64,000 nt of DNA from Erythrobacter sp. SD-21 (lineage in GTDB: Bacteria > Pseudomonadota > Alphaproteobacteria > Sphingomonadales > Sphingomonadaceae): the NCBI RefSeq assembly GCF_000181515.1, contig NZ_ABCG01000009.1, forward strand, positions 25,038-89,037, in the 5' to 3' direction. The notes under the pieces were generated by a model that was not told where the DNA came from, ran no database searches, and worked only from the letters and a program-made list of their open reading frames with translations. Position 1 is the first letter of the stretch, and each line of letters opens with the position of its first letter. Below are positions 9,031 through 18,046 of this stretch, piece by piece. The position numbers and the translations under genes are program-made.

Positions 9031-9736
9031 GAGCGAAGCGGTTTCGTCGGCGGCAAAATCGAAGAATGCGGACCTGCCGATAAGGCTGCTCTCCGCCGCC
9101 GTGATGATGTCTATCGCCGTGGCCGCAGTGGTTGCGGGCGACCCCTGGCTCGACGGGTTCATCGTCCTCGTCTCGCTGGCGACCTTCGTCGAGTTCGTGC
9201 TGCTGATCGTTAAGGTGACGCAGAACGTGCCGTTCCGGCTGGCCGCTATCCTCGCTGGCGCGGTCTATATCGGGCTTGCCGGGTTCGTCCTGACGCGGCT
9301 GCCGGTCCCGATGATCGTGGGCGTGATCGGCGCGGTGATCTTCGTCGACACCTTCGCCTATGGTTTCGGGCGCACGCTGGGCGGGCCGAAGATCGCGCCA
9401 AAGATCAGCCCGTCCAAGACCTGGGCCGGGCTGCTCGGCGGGATCGTTGGCGCGAGCACCTGGCTGGCGCTCTTCGTCTATGGCGCGGCGCGGCAGATCA
9501 GCGGGGCGAACACGCTCGGCTTCGAGTTCGCCGAGATCGGCACGCTTGTCGCCTTGGGCGCAGCGATTGCGGTTGCGGCGCAAAGCGGCGATTTCTTCGA
9601 AAGCTGGCTCAAGCGCAAGGCCGGGGTCAAGGACAGTTCCAACCTCATACCGGGCCATGGCGGTGTCTTCGACCGGACCGACGGGATCATCCCGGTGGTG
9701 CTGCTTGCCGGACTGCTGCTAAGCTCTGCGCCATGA
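9017..9736 (+). CDS. cdsA: phosphatidate cytidylyltransferase
   Basis: CdsA makes CDP-diacylglycerol from phosphatidate and CTP; this feeds both pssA and pgsA elsewhere in the window. The protein of about 239 residues is a multi-pass membrane protein with the family signature near the C-terminus: ESWLKRKAGVKDSSNLIPGH followed by GGVFDRTDG. I propose a TTG start at 9017, 7 bases after an AGGGAGAG ribosome site and overlapping uppS by 14 bases; an ATG at 8981 is in frame but lies deep inside uppS. It overlaps dxr by four bases (ATGA). Confidence 0.93.
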   Translation: MAAGESEAVSSAAKSKNADLPIRLLSAAVMMSIAVAAVVAGDPWLDGFIVLVSLATFVEFVLLIVKVTQNVPFRLAAILAGAVYIGLAGFVLTRLPVPMIVGVIGAVIFVDTFAYGFGRTLGGPKIAPKISPSKTWAGLLGGIVGASTWLALFVYGAARQISGANTLGFEFAEIGTLVALGAAIAVAAQSGDFFESWLKRKAGVKDSSNLIPGHGGVFDRTDGIIPVVLLAGLLLSSAP

Positions 9737-10884
9737 CACGGTCGCTCATAGTCCTCGGCGCCACCGGATCGGTGGGCGCGTCCACGCTCGACCTCGTCCG
9801 GCGCAATCCGGATCACTGGCGGGTAGAGGCGCTGACCGCGCATTCCAGCGTGGCCGACCTTGCCGCACTGGCGAAAGAATTCGGCGCGAAGATCGCCGTG
9901 ATCGCTGACGATGCGCGCCTCGGTGAACTGCGCGAGGCGCTGGCGGGATCGGACGTCGAAGCCGCCGCCGGGCGCGCGGCGCTATGCGAGGCTGCGGCGC
10001 GCCCCGCCGATATCGTGATGGCGGCCATCGTCGGCTGCGCCGGGCTCGGTCCGGTCATGGCCGCAATCGAGCAGGGCCGCACCGTCGCACTCGCGAACAA
10101 GGAGGCGCTGGTTTCGGCGGGAGAGGTTATGACCGCCGCGGTCGAGAAACACGGCGCCACGCTGCTGCCCGTCGACAGCGAGCACAACGCGATCTTCCAG
10201 TGCCTGCAGGGCGGGCGGCTGGACGAGGTGCGCAGCATCACGCTGACCGCAAGCGGCGGCCCGCTGCGGCTGGTCGAGGATCTGGACGCGGTCACGCCCG
10301 CACAGGCCATCGCGCATCCCAATTGGGACATGGGCGCCAAGATCAGTGTCGACAGCGCGACCATGTTCAACAAGGGCCTCGAACTGATCGAGGCGCATCA
10401 CCTCTTCCCTGTCGGCCTCGACCGGATCCGGATCGTGGTTCATCCGCAAAGCGTCATCCATTCGATGGTCGAATATCGCGACGGGTCGACGCTGGCGCAG
10501 CTTGGCCCTTCGGACATGCGCGTGCCGATCGCCTCCTGCCTTGCCTATCCGGCGCGCATGGACACGCCGATGGCCCCGATGGACCTCGCCGGCATCGGCG
10601 AACTCAGCTTCTTCCCCCCTGACGAGACGCGCTTTCCCGCGACGAAACTGGCGCGGCAAGCGGCCGAGGCGGGCGGGGCGGCCCCGGCCACGCTCAACGC
10701 CGCCAACGAGGTGGCGGTGGCCGCCTTTCTCGCCGGTCAGATAAAGTTCAGCTGCATTGCAGCATTGGTGGAAGACACACTCAACGCCGGAAACCTGCCA
10801 CCTGCGCCGCGTTCGCTCGAGGATGTTCTCGTGCTGGACGAAGCCGCGCGCAAGGCTGCCACGGCCCGAATGGAGACTGCCTGA
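9733..10884 (+). CDS. dxr: 1-deoxy-D-xylulose 5-phosphate reductoisomerase
   Basis: DXR converts 1-deoxy-D-xylulose 5-phosphate to 2-C-methyl-D-erythritol 4-phosphate with NADPH in the non-mevalonate isoprenoid pathway, upstream of the UppS substrate. The 383-residue protein has the N-terminal Rossmann motif LGATGSVGAST, the NKEALVSAGE and PVDSEHNAIFQ metal/substrate loops, and the flexible-loop region LTASGGPLR with HPNWDMGAKISVDSATMFNK. It is coupled to cdsA by an ATGA overlap and followed by rseP with a two-base gap. Confidence 0.98.
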   Translation: MTRSLIVLGATGSVGASTLDLVRRNPDHWRVEALTAHSSVADLAALAKEFGAKIAVIADDARLGELREALAGSDVEAAAGRAALCEAAARPADIVMAAIVGCAGLGPVMAAIEQGRTVALANKEALVSAGEVMTAAVEKHGATLLPVDSEHNAIFQCLQGGRLDEVRSITLTASGGPLRLVEDLDAVTPAQAIAHPNWDMGAKISVDSATMFNKGLELIEAHHLFPVGLDRIRIVVHPQSVIHSMVEYRDGSTLAQLGPSDMRVPIASCLAYPARMDTPMAPMDLAGIGELSFFPPDETRFPATKLARQAAEAGGAAPATLNAANEVAVAAFLAGQIKFSCIAALVEDTLNAGNLPPAPRSLEDVLVLDEAARKAATARMETA

Positions 10885-10886
10885 CC

Positions 10887-12020
10887 TTGGACGGATCGAT
10901 CCCCTTCTGGATGTACATCCTCGGCTTCCCGCTGCTGTTGGGGCCGCTCGTTACACTGCACGAACTTGGCCATTATCTGGTGGGCCGCTGGTTCGGCGTG
11001 AAGGCGGAAGCCTTTTCGGTCGGCTTCGGCAAGGAAGTGTGGGGCTGGACCGACGGGCGCGGCACGCGCTGGAAACTCTCGGCGATCCCGCTGGGCGGCT
11101 ATGTCCAGTTCAAGGGCGACATGGACCCGGCCAGCATTCCGCATCCCGACAAGATCGACGAAGCGAGCGCGCAAGAACGCGATGGCAGCTTCCATCACGC
11201 TTCGCTCGGCAAGCGGGCGCTGATCGTCTTTGCCGGACCGGCTATGAATGTTCTCGTCACCCTAGCGATCTTCGCGAGCTTCTTTGCGATCTACGGCAAG
11301 CCCGTGGCGGCGGACCCCGAAGAAACGACCGTCATCACTCGCTTCGCCGAGGAAAGCGCCGCGCGAGCTGCCGGGCTGGAAATAGGCGACCGCATGATCG
11401 CCATCGACGGTGAGCCGGTGGCGGAATTCCAGGACGTGGCGGACCAGGTGCTGATGTACCCCGGACGTACGATCGACATGGAGATCGAGCGCGAGGGGGA
11501 GCGCCTTACGCTGCCGGTCAGAATTGCCGATATCGAAGAGGCCGACCGCTTCGGCAACAAGAGCCGTATCGGGCGGATTGGCATCTATTCCTCCGAACTT
11601 GCGGTGGAGGAAGTCGGCATCGGTGAATCCATCGGTCTTGCGTTTGTCCAGACCGGCAAGCTGGTCGACATGATGGTCACCGGGATCAAGCAGATCATCG
11701 TCGGCGATCGCTCGGTAAAGGAGCTGGGCGGACCGGTCACGATCGGCAAATTTGCAGGCGAACAGTTGAGCATGGGGCCGCTTGCCTTCATCAACTTTGC
11801 CGCGCTGATTTCGCTTAACTTGGCATTCATCAACCTCCTGCCAATCCCGGCGCTCGACGGCGGACACCTGGCTTTCTACGCGGCTGAAGCAGTCCGCCGG
11901 AAACCCTTGGGTCCGAAGTCTACGGAGGTGGCCTATCGGGCCGGCGTGGCACTGGTGCTCGCCCTGATGGTATTCGTCACCTTCATCGATATCGCCAAAC
12001 TTCCCTTCTTCGGGAATTAG
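10887..12020 (+). CDS. rseP: RIP metalloprotease RseP
   Basis: This site-2 protease cleaves transmembrane segments, classically anti-sigma factors and leftover signal peptides. In about 377 residues it has the zinc motif HELGH in the first helix (residues 25-29), a periplasmic PDZ domain around residues 140-220 and the second active-site motif NLLPIPALDGGHL. The start is a TTG two bases after dxr; a downstream ATG (codon 9) is a less likely alternative. Its place directly before bamA matches the conserved envelope-stress/assembly order. Confidence 0.96.
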   Translation: MDGSIPFWMYILGFPLLLGPLVTLHELGHYLVGRWFGVKAEAFSVGFGKEVWGWTDGRGTRWKLSAIPLGGYVQFKGDMDPASIPHPDKIDEASAQERDGSFHHASLGKRALIVFAGPAMNVLVTLAIFASFFAIYGKPVAADPEETTVITRFAEESAARAAGLEIGDRMIAIDGEPVAEFQDVADQVLMYPGRTIDMEIEREGERLTLPVRIADIEEADRFGNKSRIGRIGIYSSELAVEEVGIGESIGLAFVQTGKLVDMMVTGIKQIIVGDRSVKELGGPVTIGKFAGEQLSMGPLAFINFAALISLNLAFINLLPIPALDGGHLAFYAAEAVRRKPLGPKSTEVAYRAGVALVLALMVFVTFIDIAKLPFFGN

Positions 12021-12158
12021 GCGGGGAAAGGCCGAGCCGCATACGCCTTGCCAGGCGTCACGCGGCTTGATCGTGGAGCTTGCATCGGGCAGGGGGCCAA
12101 TCGGCCGCCTGCGCCCTGCAGGCGAGGAAAGATTTCAAGGACGGGAACTCCCTTGTCG

Positions 12159-14906
12159 ATGACTGGATTTGCGAACGCCGCGACGACTTCAAAAACGCGG
12201 ACCACGCGCCTTGTGGCGGGCCTGCTTGCGGGCACGATCATGGGCTCGATGCCGGTTGCGGCCCTGGCGCAGGAGACGGGCGGCGACGAAGCCGATGCAG
12301 CGCAAGCCGCGCCCGCCCAGCAGCAGGACGCGGTTCGCACGATCGCCGTGGCCGGCGCCCAGCGCCTCGAACCGCAGACGATCCTGTCCTACATCCGCCT
12401 GCGCCCGGGCGATGCCTATACCCAGGCCGCGGGCGACGAGGTGCTTAAGGATCTCTACGCGACCGAACTGTTCTCCAACGTCAGCGTGGTAAACGATTCG
12501 GGCAATGTCGTGATCACTGTGGCCGAAAACCCGGTCATCAACCGCATCCTTCTGGAGGGTAACGATCGGATCAAGAACGACAAGATCATTCCGGAAATTC
12601 GCCTTGCCCCGCGCCAGATCTTTACCCGTTCAAAGGTGCGCGCCGACGTTGCCCGCATCATCGAACTCTACAAACGCCAGGGCCGCTTTGCCGCAACGGT
12701 CGAGCCGCAGCTCGTTCAGCTGAGCCAGAACCGCGTCGATATCGTCTTCGAGATCGATGAAGGGCCCAAGTCCAAGGTTCGTCAGATCAACATCATCGGC
12801 AACGAGCAGTTCTCGGACGGAGATCTCAAGGGCGAGATGGTCACCAAGGAGACAGGAGGCCTGCTGAGCTTCCTTAGCTCGAACACCAGCTACGACCCCG
12901 ATCGCCTGGCATTCGACCAGCAGAACCTGCGTACCTTCTACCTCACCGAAGGCTATGCCGACTTTCGCGTCGTCTCCGCCGTGGCCGAGCTTACGCCGGA
13001 CAAGGAAGACTTCATCATCACCTATGTGGTCGAAGAGGGTGAGCGTTACAAATTTGGCGATGTGAAGGTCGAAAGTCAGCTGCGCGACTTCGACAGCAAT
13101 GCCATGTCGCAGCGGCTCCCGATGCAAGCGGGCGACTATTACAATGCCAAGCAAGTCGAGGACACGGTCGAACAGTTGACGGACCTCGCCGGCACCTTCG
13201 GCTATGCTTTCGCGGATGTGCGGCCCGATTTCAATCGAAACCCCGAAACCCTGACAATGGACGTCAGATTCGTCCTGCGCGAAGCGCCGCGCGTTTACGT
13301 CGAGCGGATCGATGTGAACGGCAACACATTGACGCAGGACAAGGTCGTCCGCCGCGAATTCCGCGTGGCAGAGGGCGATGCCTTCAACAGTCTTGCGATC
13401 AAGCGATCGGAAGCCCGCATCAAATCGCTGGGCTATTTCCAAGAGAATTTCGAGGTTACGCAGGTGGAGGGCAGTGCGCCCGACCGCGTCGTCCTTGAAG
13501 CCAATATCGAGGAGCAGCCGACCGGCGAACTCCAACTGTCGGCCGGTTTTTCCAGCCTTGAACGATTCGTTCTCGCCGGTTCGATCCGCCAGAAGAATTT
13601 TCGCGGGCGCGGGCAAACCGTCGGCCTCAGCTTAAATTATTCGCGATTCTCAAAATCAGCGCAGGTAAGCTTCTCCGAACCATACCTGTTTGACCGCAAC
13701 ATTTCGATGGGCGCGGACATCTATCATCGCGAATACGACAACGATTTTTTTGCTAGCGAGTTCAACCGTTATAGTCAGGCGACGACGGGTTTGTCGCTTC
13801 GTGCTGGCGTTCCATTGACTGAATATATGTCTGCCATTGGCAGCTATACGCTGAATTTCGAGGACGTGAGTATCGGTACGCAGTTCTTCACCGACACAGA
13901 CGGTGACGGTGTAGAAGAATGTGTCGGGTCGCGCTTTATCTGCGAAGCGGTAGGCAAAAGGACCAGTTCGATCCTGGGCCTGAGTGTGAATTACAATTCG
14001 CTGAATAGCAGCTTCCGACCGACCAGTGGCGAAACGGTTTCGATATCGACCGAATTTGCGGGACTTGGCGGCAACGTAGACTACCTCCGTTTGCGGTCGC
14101 GAATGGCAAAGTACTTCGACGTCGGCTCCGGCTTTATCTTCTCGCTTCAGGCCGAAGGCGGTTGGATCAAGGCGCTAAAGAGCAATGCCGAGCCTGGCTT
14201 CGACGACGTGCGACTGACAGACCGCTTTTTCCTCGGTGAACCGCAGTTCCGAGGGTTCGATATCCGGGGGGTGGGCCCTCGCATCGTGCAACTTGCCTAT
14301 CTCGACGATGATAACGATCCCGATACGCCTCGCGTGCTCCAGACGTTGGAGCAATTGCGTGAGAACGAGAACAATCGGAGTATTGATTATTCGCTTGGAG
14401 GTCGCGCTTACTATCTCGGCCGGGCGGAGCTCGATATCCCGCTTGGAAGTGGCGCTCAGGAAATGGGTCTTCGTCCATCGGTCTGGATCGATGTTGGTTC
14501 GCTCTTCGCTGTCGATCGCCCGATTCTCGCGGATAACCCGAACGGCGTTCAGTCTACGATTAGAGGCGAACCGGTTTTCCTAGGACCGCTTTATGATGCG
14601 GACGGCAATCCGGTTCTTGATGACAACAACACCCCCAATGATCCTTCTGACGATGTGCCGGTTGTCGGCCAGACGCTCGATCAGTTCGATGCTGATGGCA
14701 ATCCGAATGATCCCTTCATTCCCAGCGGCACCTTCTTCAAGGAAGTCCTTCTGGGCGACAGCATCTCCCCACGCATTACCGCTGGTATCGGGGTGAACTG
14801 GAATTCGCCATTCGGTCCGTTCAGGATCGATATCTCTCACGTCATTAAAAAGCAGCGTGGTGACGACACCAAGACGATCTCTTTCAATGTAGGAACGCAA
14901 TTCTAA
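12159..14906 (+). CDS. bamA: outer membrane protein assembly factor BamA
   Basis: BamA folds and inserts beta-barrel proteins into the outer membrane. The protein of about 915 residues has a signal peptide (cut near ALAQ), five POTRA domains (first about 430 residues) and a 16-strand barrel ending in the aromatic-terminal NVGTQF. The start is ATG 12159, or TTG six bases earlier. Two features look unusual: an extracellular loop with TDTDGDGVEECVGSRFIC (about 577-594) carrying a calcium-type Asp repeat and two Cys, and an acidic insert with two DADGNP repeats (about 813 and 844). The stop overlaps the skp start (TAATG). Confidence 0.97.
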   Translation: MTGFANAATTSKTRTTRLVAGLLAGTIMGSMPVAALAQETGGDEADAAQAAPAQQQDAVRTIAVAGAQRLEPQTILSYIRLRPGDAYTQAAGDEVLKDLYATELFSNVSVVNDSGNVVITVAENPVINRILLEGNDRIKNDKIIPEIRLAPRQIFTRSKVRADVARIIELYKRQGRFAATVEPQLVQLSQNRVDIVFEIDEGPKSKVRQINIIGNEQFSDGDLKGEMVTKETGGLLSFLSSNTSYDPDRLAFDQQNLRTFYLTEGYADFRVVSAVAELTPDKEDFIITYVVEEGERYKFGDVKVESQLRDFDSNAMSQRLPMQAGDYYNAKQVEDTVEQLTDLAGTFGYAFADVRPDFNRNPETLTMDVRFVLREAPRVYVERIDVNGNTLTQDKVVRREFRVAEGDAFNSLAIKRSEARIKSLGYFQENFEVTQVEGSAPDRVVLEANIEEQPTGELQLSAGFSSLERFVLAGSIRQKNFRGRGQTVGLSLNYSRFSKSAQVSFSEPYLFDRNISMGADIYHREYDNDFFASEFNRYSQATTGLSLRAGVPLTEYMSAIGSYTLNFEDVSIGTQFFTDTDGDGVEECVGSRFICEAVGKRTSSILGLSVNYNSLNSSFRPTSGETVSISTEFAGLGGNVDYLRLRSRMAKYFDVGSGFIFSLQAEGGWIKALKSNAEPGFDDVRLTDRFFLGEPQFRGFDIRGVGPRIVQLAYLDDDNDPDTPRVLQTLEQLRENENNRSIDYSLGGRAYYLGRAELDIPLGSGAQEMGLRPSVWIDVGSLFAVDRPILADNPNGVQSTIRGEPVFLGPLYDADGNPVLDDNNTPNDPSDDVPVVGQTLDQFDADGNPNDPFIPSGTFFKEVLLGDSISPRITAGIGVNWNSPFGPFRIDISHVIKKQRGDDTKTISFNVGTQF

Positions 14907-15586
14907 TGAAGATTCTCAAGCAGACCATCGCCGCAGCGAGCCTGGCTGTCGCCGGCATCGCCGCAACGCCGCTCGCAGCGCAGGTCAGCGGCAACATCGC
15001 CGTAGTCAATCCGCCCGCGACGATCGCCGGATCCAGCGCGCTGAGCGCTGCATACCAGCAGATCAACACAACCTTTGCTTCTCAGATTTCCCAAATCCAG
15101 CAGAAGCAGCAGCAAGCCCAGACGCTGCTTCAACAACTCGATACGAATAGCGACGGCAATCTGGATCAGTCCGAGCAGCAGGCCGCGCAGAATGCACCGC
15201 AGGCGCAGCAGATTCAAACTCTCGAGCGTGAAATTGCACAGCTACAGAATCAGGTCGATGCGGCGCGGGTCTATGCCATCGAACAGATTCTCCAGCAGTA
15301 TGGCGCCGCCCTGCAGACAGTGACTTCGGCTGATAATATTCAGGTAGTGCTTTCGCCTGAAGCTGTTGCATGGTCCAATCCGGCTACCAACATCAATCAG
15401 AAGGTTGTGGCGGCACTCAACTCGCGCGTGCCCTCCGTGCAAACAACCCCGCCGCAGGGCTGGCAGCCGAGCCAGCAGGCAGTCGGCGTGTACCAGCAGG
15501 TCCAGCAGGTCCTGATGGTCGCCGCCGCCCGCCAGCAGGCCGCCGCAGCGCAGCAGCAGTCCGCAGCACAGCCCTCGGGTCGCTAA
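14906..15586 (+). CDS. skp: OmpH/Skp-family periplasmic chaperone with an EF-hand loop
   Basis: Skp holds unfolded outer-membrane proteins on the way to BamA, whose gene overlaps it. The 226-residue protein has a signal peptide (cut after PLAAQ), a long Gln-rich coiled-coil region and a Gln/Ala-rich C-terminal tail. At residues 79-90, between the coiled-coil helices, it carries [12 protein letters not shown], which fits the canonical 12-residue EF-hand calcium loop at positions 1, 3, 5, 6, 8, 9 and 12. That is not part of the textbook Skp fold. The family assignment rests on position and architecture, as OmpH sequences diverge strongly. Confidence 0.85.
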   Translation: MKILKQTIAAASLAVAGIAATPLAAQVSGNIAVVNPPATIAGSSALSAAYQQINTTFASQISQIQQKQQQAQTLLQQLDTNSDGNLDQSEQQAAQNAPQAQQIQTLEREIAQLQNQVDAARVYAIEQILQQYGAALQTVTSADNIQVVLSPEAVAWSNPATNINQKVVAALNSRVPSVQTTPPQGWQPSQQAVGVYQQVQQVLMVAAARQQAAAAQQQSAAQPSGR

Positions 15587-15608
15587 GAAAGACAAGGGAG
15601 CAGGGGAT

Positions 15609-16061
15609 ATGAGCGAGACCGGTTTCGACGTGGTCGAGGTGCTCAAGCGCCTTCCGCACCGCTATCCCCTGCTGCTCGTCGACCGCGTGGCCGAACTCGT
15701 CCCGGACGAGCGGATCCACGCGATCAAGGCGGTCAGCTTCAACGAGGACTTTTTCCAGGGGCATTTTCCCGGCGCGCCGATCATGCCGGGCGTGCTCCAG
15801 ATCGAAGCGCTGGCGCAGGCCGCCGGCGTGCTCGCGGTGGAAAGCCTCGGTCTCGCCGGATCGGGCAAGCTCGTCTATTTCATGGCGATCGAGAACGCCA
15901 AGTTCCGCGCGCCCGTGACGCCTGGTGTGCTGCTCGATCTCAAGGCCAGCTTTGTCCAGAAGCGGGCCCGCGTCTGCAAGTTCGCAGGCGAGGCCTCGGT
16001 CGATGGCAAGGTGACCTGCGAAGTCAGCTTCACCGCGATGATCGCCGACGCGCCTGAGTAG
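15609..16061 (+). CDS. fabZ: 3-hydroxyacyl-[acyl-carrier-protein] dehydratase FabZ
   Basis: FabZ dehydrates 3-hydroxyacyl-ACP in fatty acid elongation and competes with LpxC/LpxA for the lipid A precursor. The 150-residue hot-dog-fold protein shows [13 protein letters not shown], the catalytic [19 protein letters not shown] with its His, and the KFRAPVTPG segment. It follows skp by 22 bases and ends the envelope cluster; lpxA/lpxD are not between them as in enterics. Confidence 0.97.
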   Translation: MSETGFDVVEVLKRLPHRYPLLLVDRVAELVPDERIHAIKAVSFNEDFFQGHFPGAPIMPGVLQIEALAQAAGVLAVESLGLAGSGKLVYFMAIENAKFRAPVTPGVLLDLKASFVQKRARVCKFAGEASVDGKVTCEVSFTAMIADAPE

Positions 16062-16073
16062 GTTTTTGTTTTG

Positions 16074-16243
16074 CGCACCGACCTTCGTCGGTGCGTCCTC
16101 GCTAGATGTGCAGCAAGCTGCACTCGCTGCGGACGGGCGGTCGCCCTTGCCGGGCCTCCGCCGGCCCGGTCATGGTCACGGCAGTCGAAGCGTGCCTGCG
16201 CGTCGGCCGATCAGGCCGAAGCCAAGGAGCGCGGACGCGCTCC
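16074..16243. repeat. array of five successive inverted repeats between fabZ and rpmE
   Basis: The spacer holds five adjacent hairpin-forming palindromes. They are CGCACCGAC/GTCGGTGCG (16074-16095, loop CTTC), GTGCAGC/GCTGCAC (16108-16123), CCGGGCC/GGCCCGG (16150-16169), TCGGCC/GGCCGA (16203-16219) and GGAGCGCG/CGCGCTCC (16226-16243). No T-run follows any of them, so they do not look like simple terminators. Codon use in the short frames here is not protein-like. Possible explanations are a structured RNA, an rpmE leader or a copy of a dispersed intergenic repeat; I cannot choose. Confidence 0.6.
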
Positions 16244-16376
16244 GCCCGGCGTCTGAGGGCGCAAACAAATAACGGGAAATCGGACTTGCCTTTTAAGGCG
16301 ATTCCGATTACCCGCGCGCCTTTCCCAACACAGCTGGATCGGTCGGAACCGCTCCGAAGCTAAAAGGACGTTTATC

Positions 16377-16601
16377 ATGAAGGCCGAAGGTCACCCCGAT
16401 TACCACATGATCACGGTCAAGATGACCGATGGCACCGAATTCCAGACGCGCTCGACCTGGGGCAGCGAAGGCGACACGCTGACGCTCGACATCGACCCCA
16501 CTAGCCACCCGGCATGGACCGGCGGCAAGCAGCAGCTTCAGGAAGGCGGCCGCGTTGCAGCCTTCAATAAGCGCTTCGGCGGTCTCACGCTCAAGAAGTA
16601 A
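16377..16601 (+). CDS. rpmE: 50S ribosomal protein L31 (zinc-free type)
   Basis: This is ribosomal protein L31 of the large subunit, 74 residues, beginning [20 protein letters not shown] and containing the family signature HPAWTGG. It has no CxxC pair, so it is the C-minus (zinc-independent) form. The ribosome site AAAAGGACG stands 7-8 bases before the ATG. It is a monocistronic gene: a bidirectional hairpin follows and the next gene is convergent. Confidence 0.96.
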   Translation: MKAEGHPDYHMITVKMTDGTEFQTRSTWGSEGDTLTLDIDPTSHPAWTGGKQQLQEGGRVAAFNKRFGGLTLKK

Positions 16602-16624
16602 GCTTCTTCGGCGACGAAATTTCA

Positions 16625-16653
16625 AGGGCGGCCCTTCCGGGGCCGCCCTCTTT
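16625..16653. terminator. bidirectional hairpin terminator between rpmE and the GFA-family gene
   Basis: AGGGCGGCCC (16625-16634) and GGGCCGCCCT (16640-16649) form a perfect stem, followed by CTTTC on the plus strand. It serves the convergent 3' ends on both sides. Confidence 0.75.
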
Positions 16654-16663
16654 CGTTGGCGGG

Positions 16664-17086
16664 TCAGGGCTTGATCGGCGCGAACCGCAACACGCCGGTA
16701 TATTCATAGGCGTTGCCATCACCGGGGTGGCGCTGGCCGTTGAACACCGGGACTTGCGCCAATTCATAGATCGAAACGCCGTCCACGCAGGCGAGGTTGA
16801 CCCCGTAGTGATCGGGCTCGGAGCGCAGCTGGTGGAAGGTGTGGATGCCGCAGCGCGAACAGAAGCGGTGCTTCGCCTGCCCGCTGCCGAACGTATAGAG
16901 TGTGAGCGCGTCCTCGCCCCGCGTGATCTTCAGCGAGGCCATCGGCACGTCCAGCATCACCACGCCCTTCATGGCGCAGATGGTGCAGTTGCAGCGCCGG
17001 ATGATTGCGCCTTCGGGCACGGTGAAGCTGAACCGTACGGCGCCGCAATGGCAGCCACCTTCGCGCGTTTCGCCGGCAGCGATCAC
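16664..17086 (-). CDS. GFA (CENP-V/glutathione-dependent formaldehyde-activating) family protein
   Basis: The protein of about 140 residues has the zinc-binding Cys pattern of the GFA fold: GGCHCGAVRF, CNCTIC and FCSRCGIHTFHQ. Family members bind zinc and some react with glutathione adducts, but most are uncharacterised, so no substrate is named. I chose a GTG start at 17086 whose TGA overlaps the stop of the upstream oxygenase gene (GTGA) and which follows AAGGAG at about 8 bases. A longer upstream frame would run through the neighbour's coding sequence. Confidence 0.85.
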   Translation of the reverse strand: MIAAGETREGGCHCGAVRFSFTVPEGAIIRRCNCTICAMKGVVMLDVPMASLKITRGEDALTLYTFGSGQAKHRFCSRCGIHTFHQLRSEPDHYGVNLACVDGVSIYELAQVPVFNGQRHPGDGNAYEYTGVLRFAPIKP

Positions 17087-17718
17087 CAGCCCCACTCCTT
17101 CTCGCGATACCATTTCGTGATCACGTATTTGACGCCCTTCCTGACCTTCATCCCGTGGTGGATGGTGTTGGGGTTCTCGCGCCCCTCGGGCCGCATATTG
17201 TTCCAGCAGACCAGCTTGCCCGGCTCGGGCTGGAAGGTCTTTCCCACCGCCTTGAAGCGAGTCGCCCCGCCGGCTTCCACTGCGTTCAGATAGACCATGA
17301 AGGTCCAGGTTCGCTGGCCGGCGACCGAGCAGTATTTCTCCCAGTCCTGCCCGCCGCGGTTGAAATAGTCGCAATGCGGTTTGAACTCCTGCCCGACATC
17401 ATAGCGCTGGCCCTGTAGCGGCTCGCCAAATTTCGGATCGATCCCGTTGAGCGCGGCGAGCAGGGCTTCGATTTCGCACACCACCGGCTCGTCCGGATCG
17501 AGATCGCAGGTCTCGCTGGTGCGGAAGTAGTGGTCGTTTCCCGCGTCGGCGAGGGTCGAGGGGCGGCGGTCCTTCTCGATCAGCGCGACCAACTGCTCGC
17601 ACATCGCCGGCGAGGCGAAATCGCGCAGCTGGAAGAGCTCCGCTTTGGGTGTCGGTACGCGTTGAATCCCTGGGCGGGACAGCAGGAGCGCGCTCGAAGA
17701 TTCGCCGGGATTGGTCAT
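17083..17718 (-). CDS. 2-oxoglutarate/Fe(II) oxygenase, prolyl 4-hydroxylase-like
   Basis: In 211 residues the protein carries the double-stranded beta-helix iron site of prolyl-4-hydroxylases: H115-x-D117 in FKPHCDYFN, the distal His in NTIHHGM (about 187-188) and a basic 2-oxoglutarate contact shortly after it. Such enzymes hydroxylate proline or other residues; the target here is unknown. The start is set at the ATG giving MTNPGESSSA; the ribosome site is weak. It overlaps the following GFA gene by four bases, so the two are probably co-expressed. Confidence 0.88.
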   Translation of the reverse strand: MTNPGESSSALLLSRPGIQRVPTPKAELFQLRDFASPAMCEQLVALIEKDRRPSTLADAGNDHYFRTSETCDLDPDEPVVCEIEALLAALNGIDPKFGEPLQGQRYDVGQEFKPHCDYFNRGGQDWEKYCSVAGQRTWTFMVYLNAVEAGGATRFKAVGKTFQPEPGKLVCWNNMRPEGRENPNTIHHGMKVRKGVKYVITKWYREKEWGW

Positions 17719-17852
17719 CGCGAGCCACGTTATCGGTCGTGGAGCGCGCCGCAAGCAAAGAAAGAAAATTGCGCGTGGCACGCCGGAAGCGCTTTTTCGC
17801 TTCCCATCGAAGCCATGTTGTGCAACAGGCGCACGCCGTTGCGCAAGGCGGG

Positions 17853-17880
17853 TTGACGGCCCGTTTTCCGCGTATATGTG
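17853..17880 (+). promoter_or_regulatory. candidate tRNA-His promoter
   Basis: TTGACG (17853-17858) and TATGTG (17875-17880) are separated by 16 bases, about 30 bases before the tRNA. A TATATG two bases earlier gives only a 14-base spacer. Confidence 0.5.
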
Positions 17881-17911
17881 CCGCCTTCCCGGCAGCGTTC
17901 CGGGGGCATGT

Positions 17912-17989
17912 GGCGATCGTAGCTCAGTTGGTTAGAGCGCCGGTTTGTGGTACCGGAGGTCGCGGGTTCGAACCCCGTCGATCGCCCCA
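17912..17989 (+). tRNA. tRNA-His (anticodon GTG)
   Basis: A complete cloverleaf is visible: the acceptor stem GCGATCG (17913-17919) pairs with CGATCGC (17979-17985), the D-arm contains AGCTCAGTTGGTTAGAGC, the anticodon stem-loop CCGGTTTGTGGTACCGG contains GTG, the T-arm contains GGGTTCGAACCCC, and CCA is encoded. The base before the stem is G and the discriminator is C, the G-1:C73 identity pair of tRNA-His. Confidence 0.97.
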
Positions 17990-18046
17990 TTTTCTCCTTT
18001 CGCGTGCCGGTTTGAGAGACACCTTATTTTAGGGGGCGAGAGGCCG

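Noticed and set aside
16074..16095. Hairpin after fabZ as an intrinsic terminator
   Set aside because: No T-run follows on either strand, and four more palindromes follow, so it was described as part of the array.
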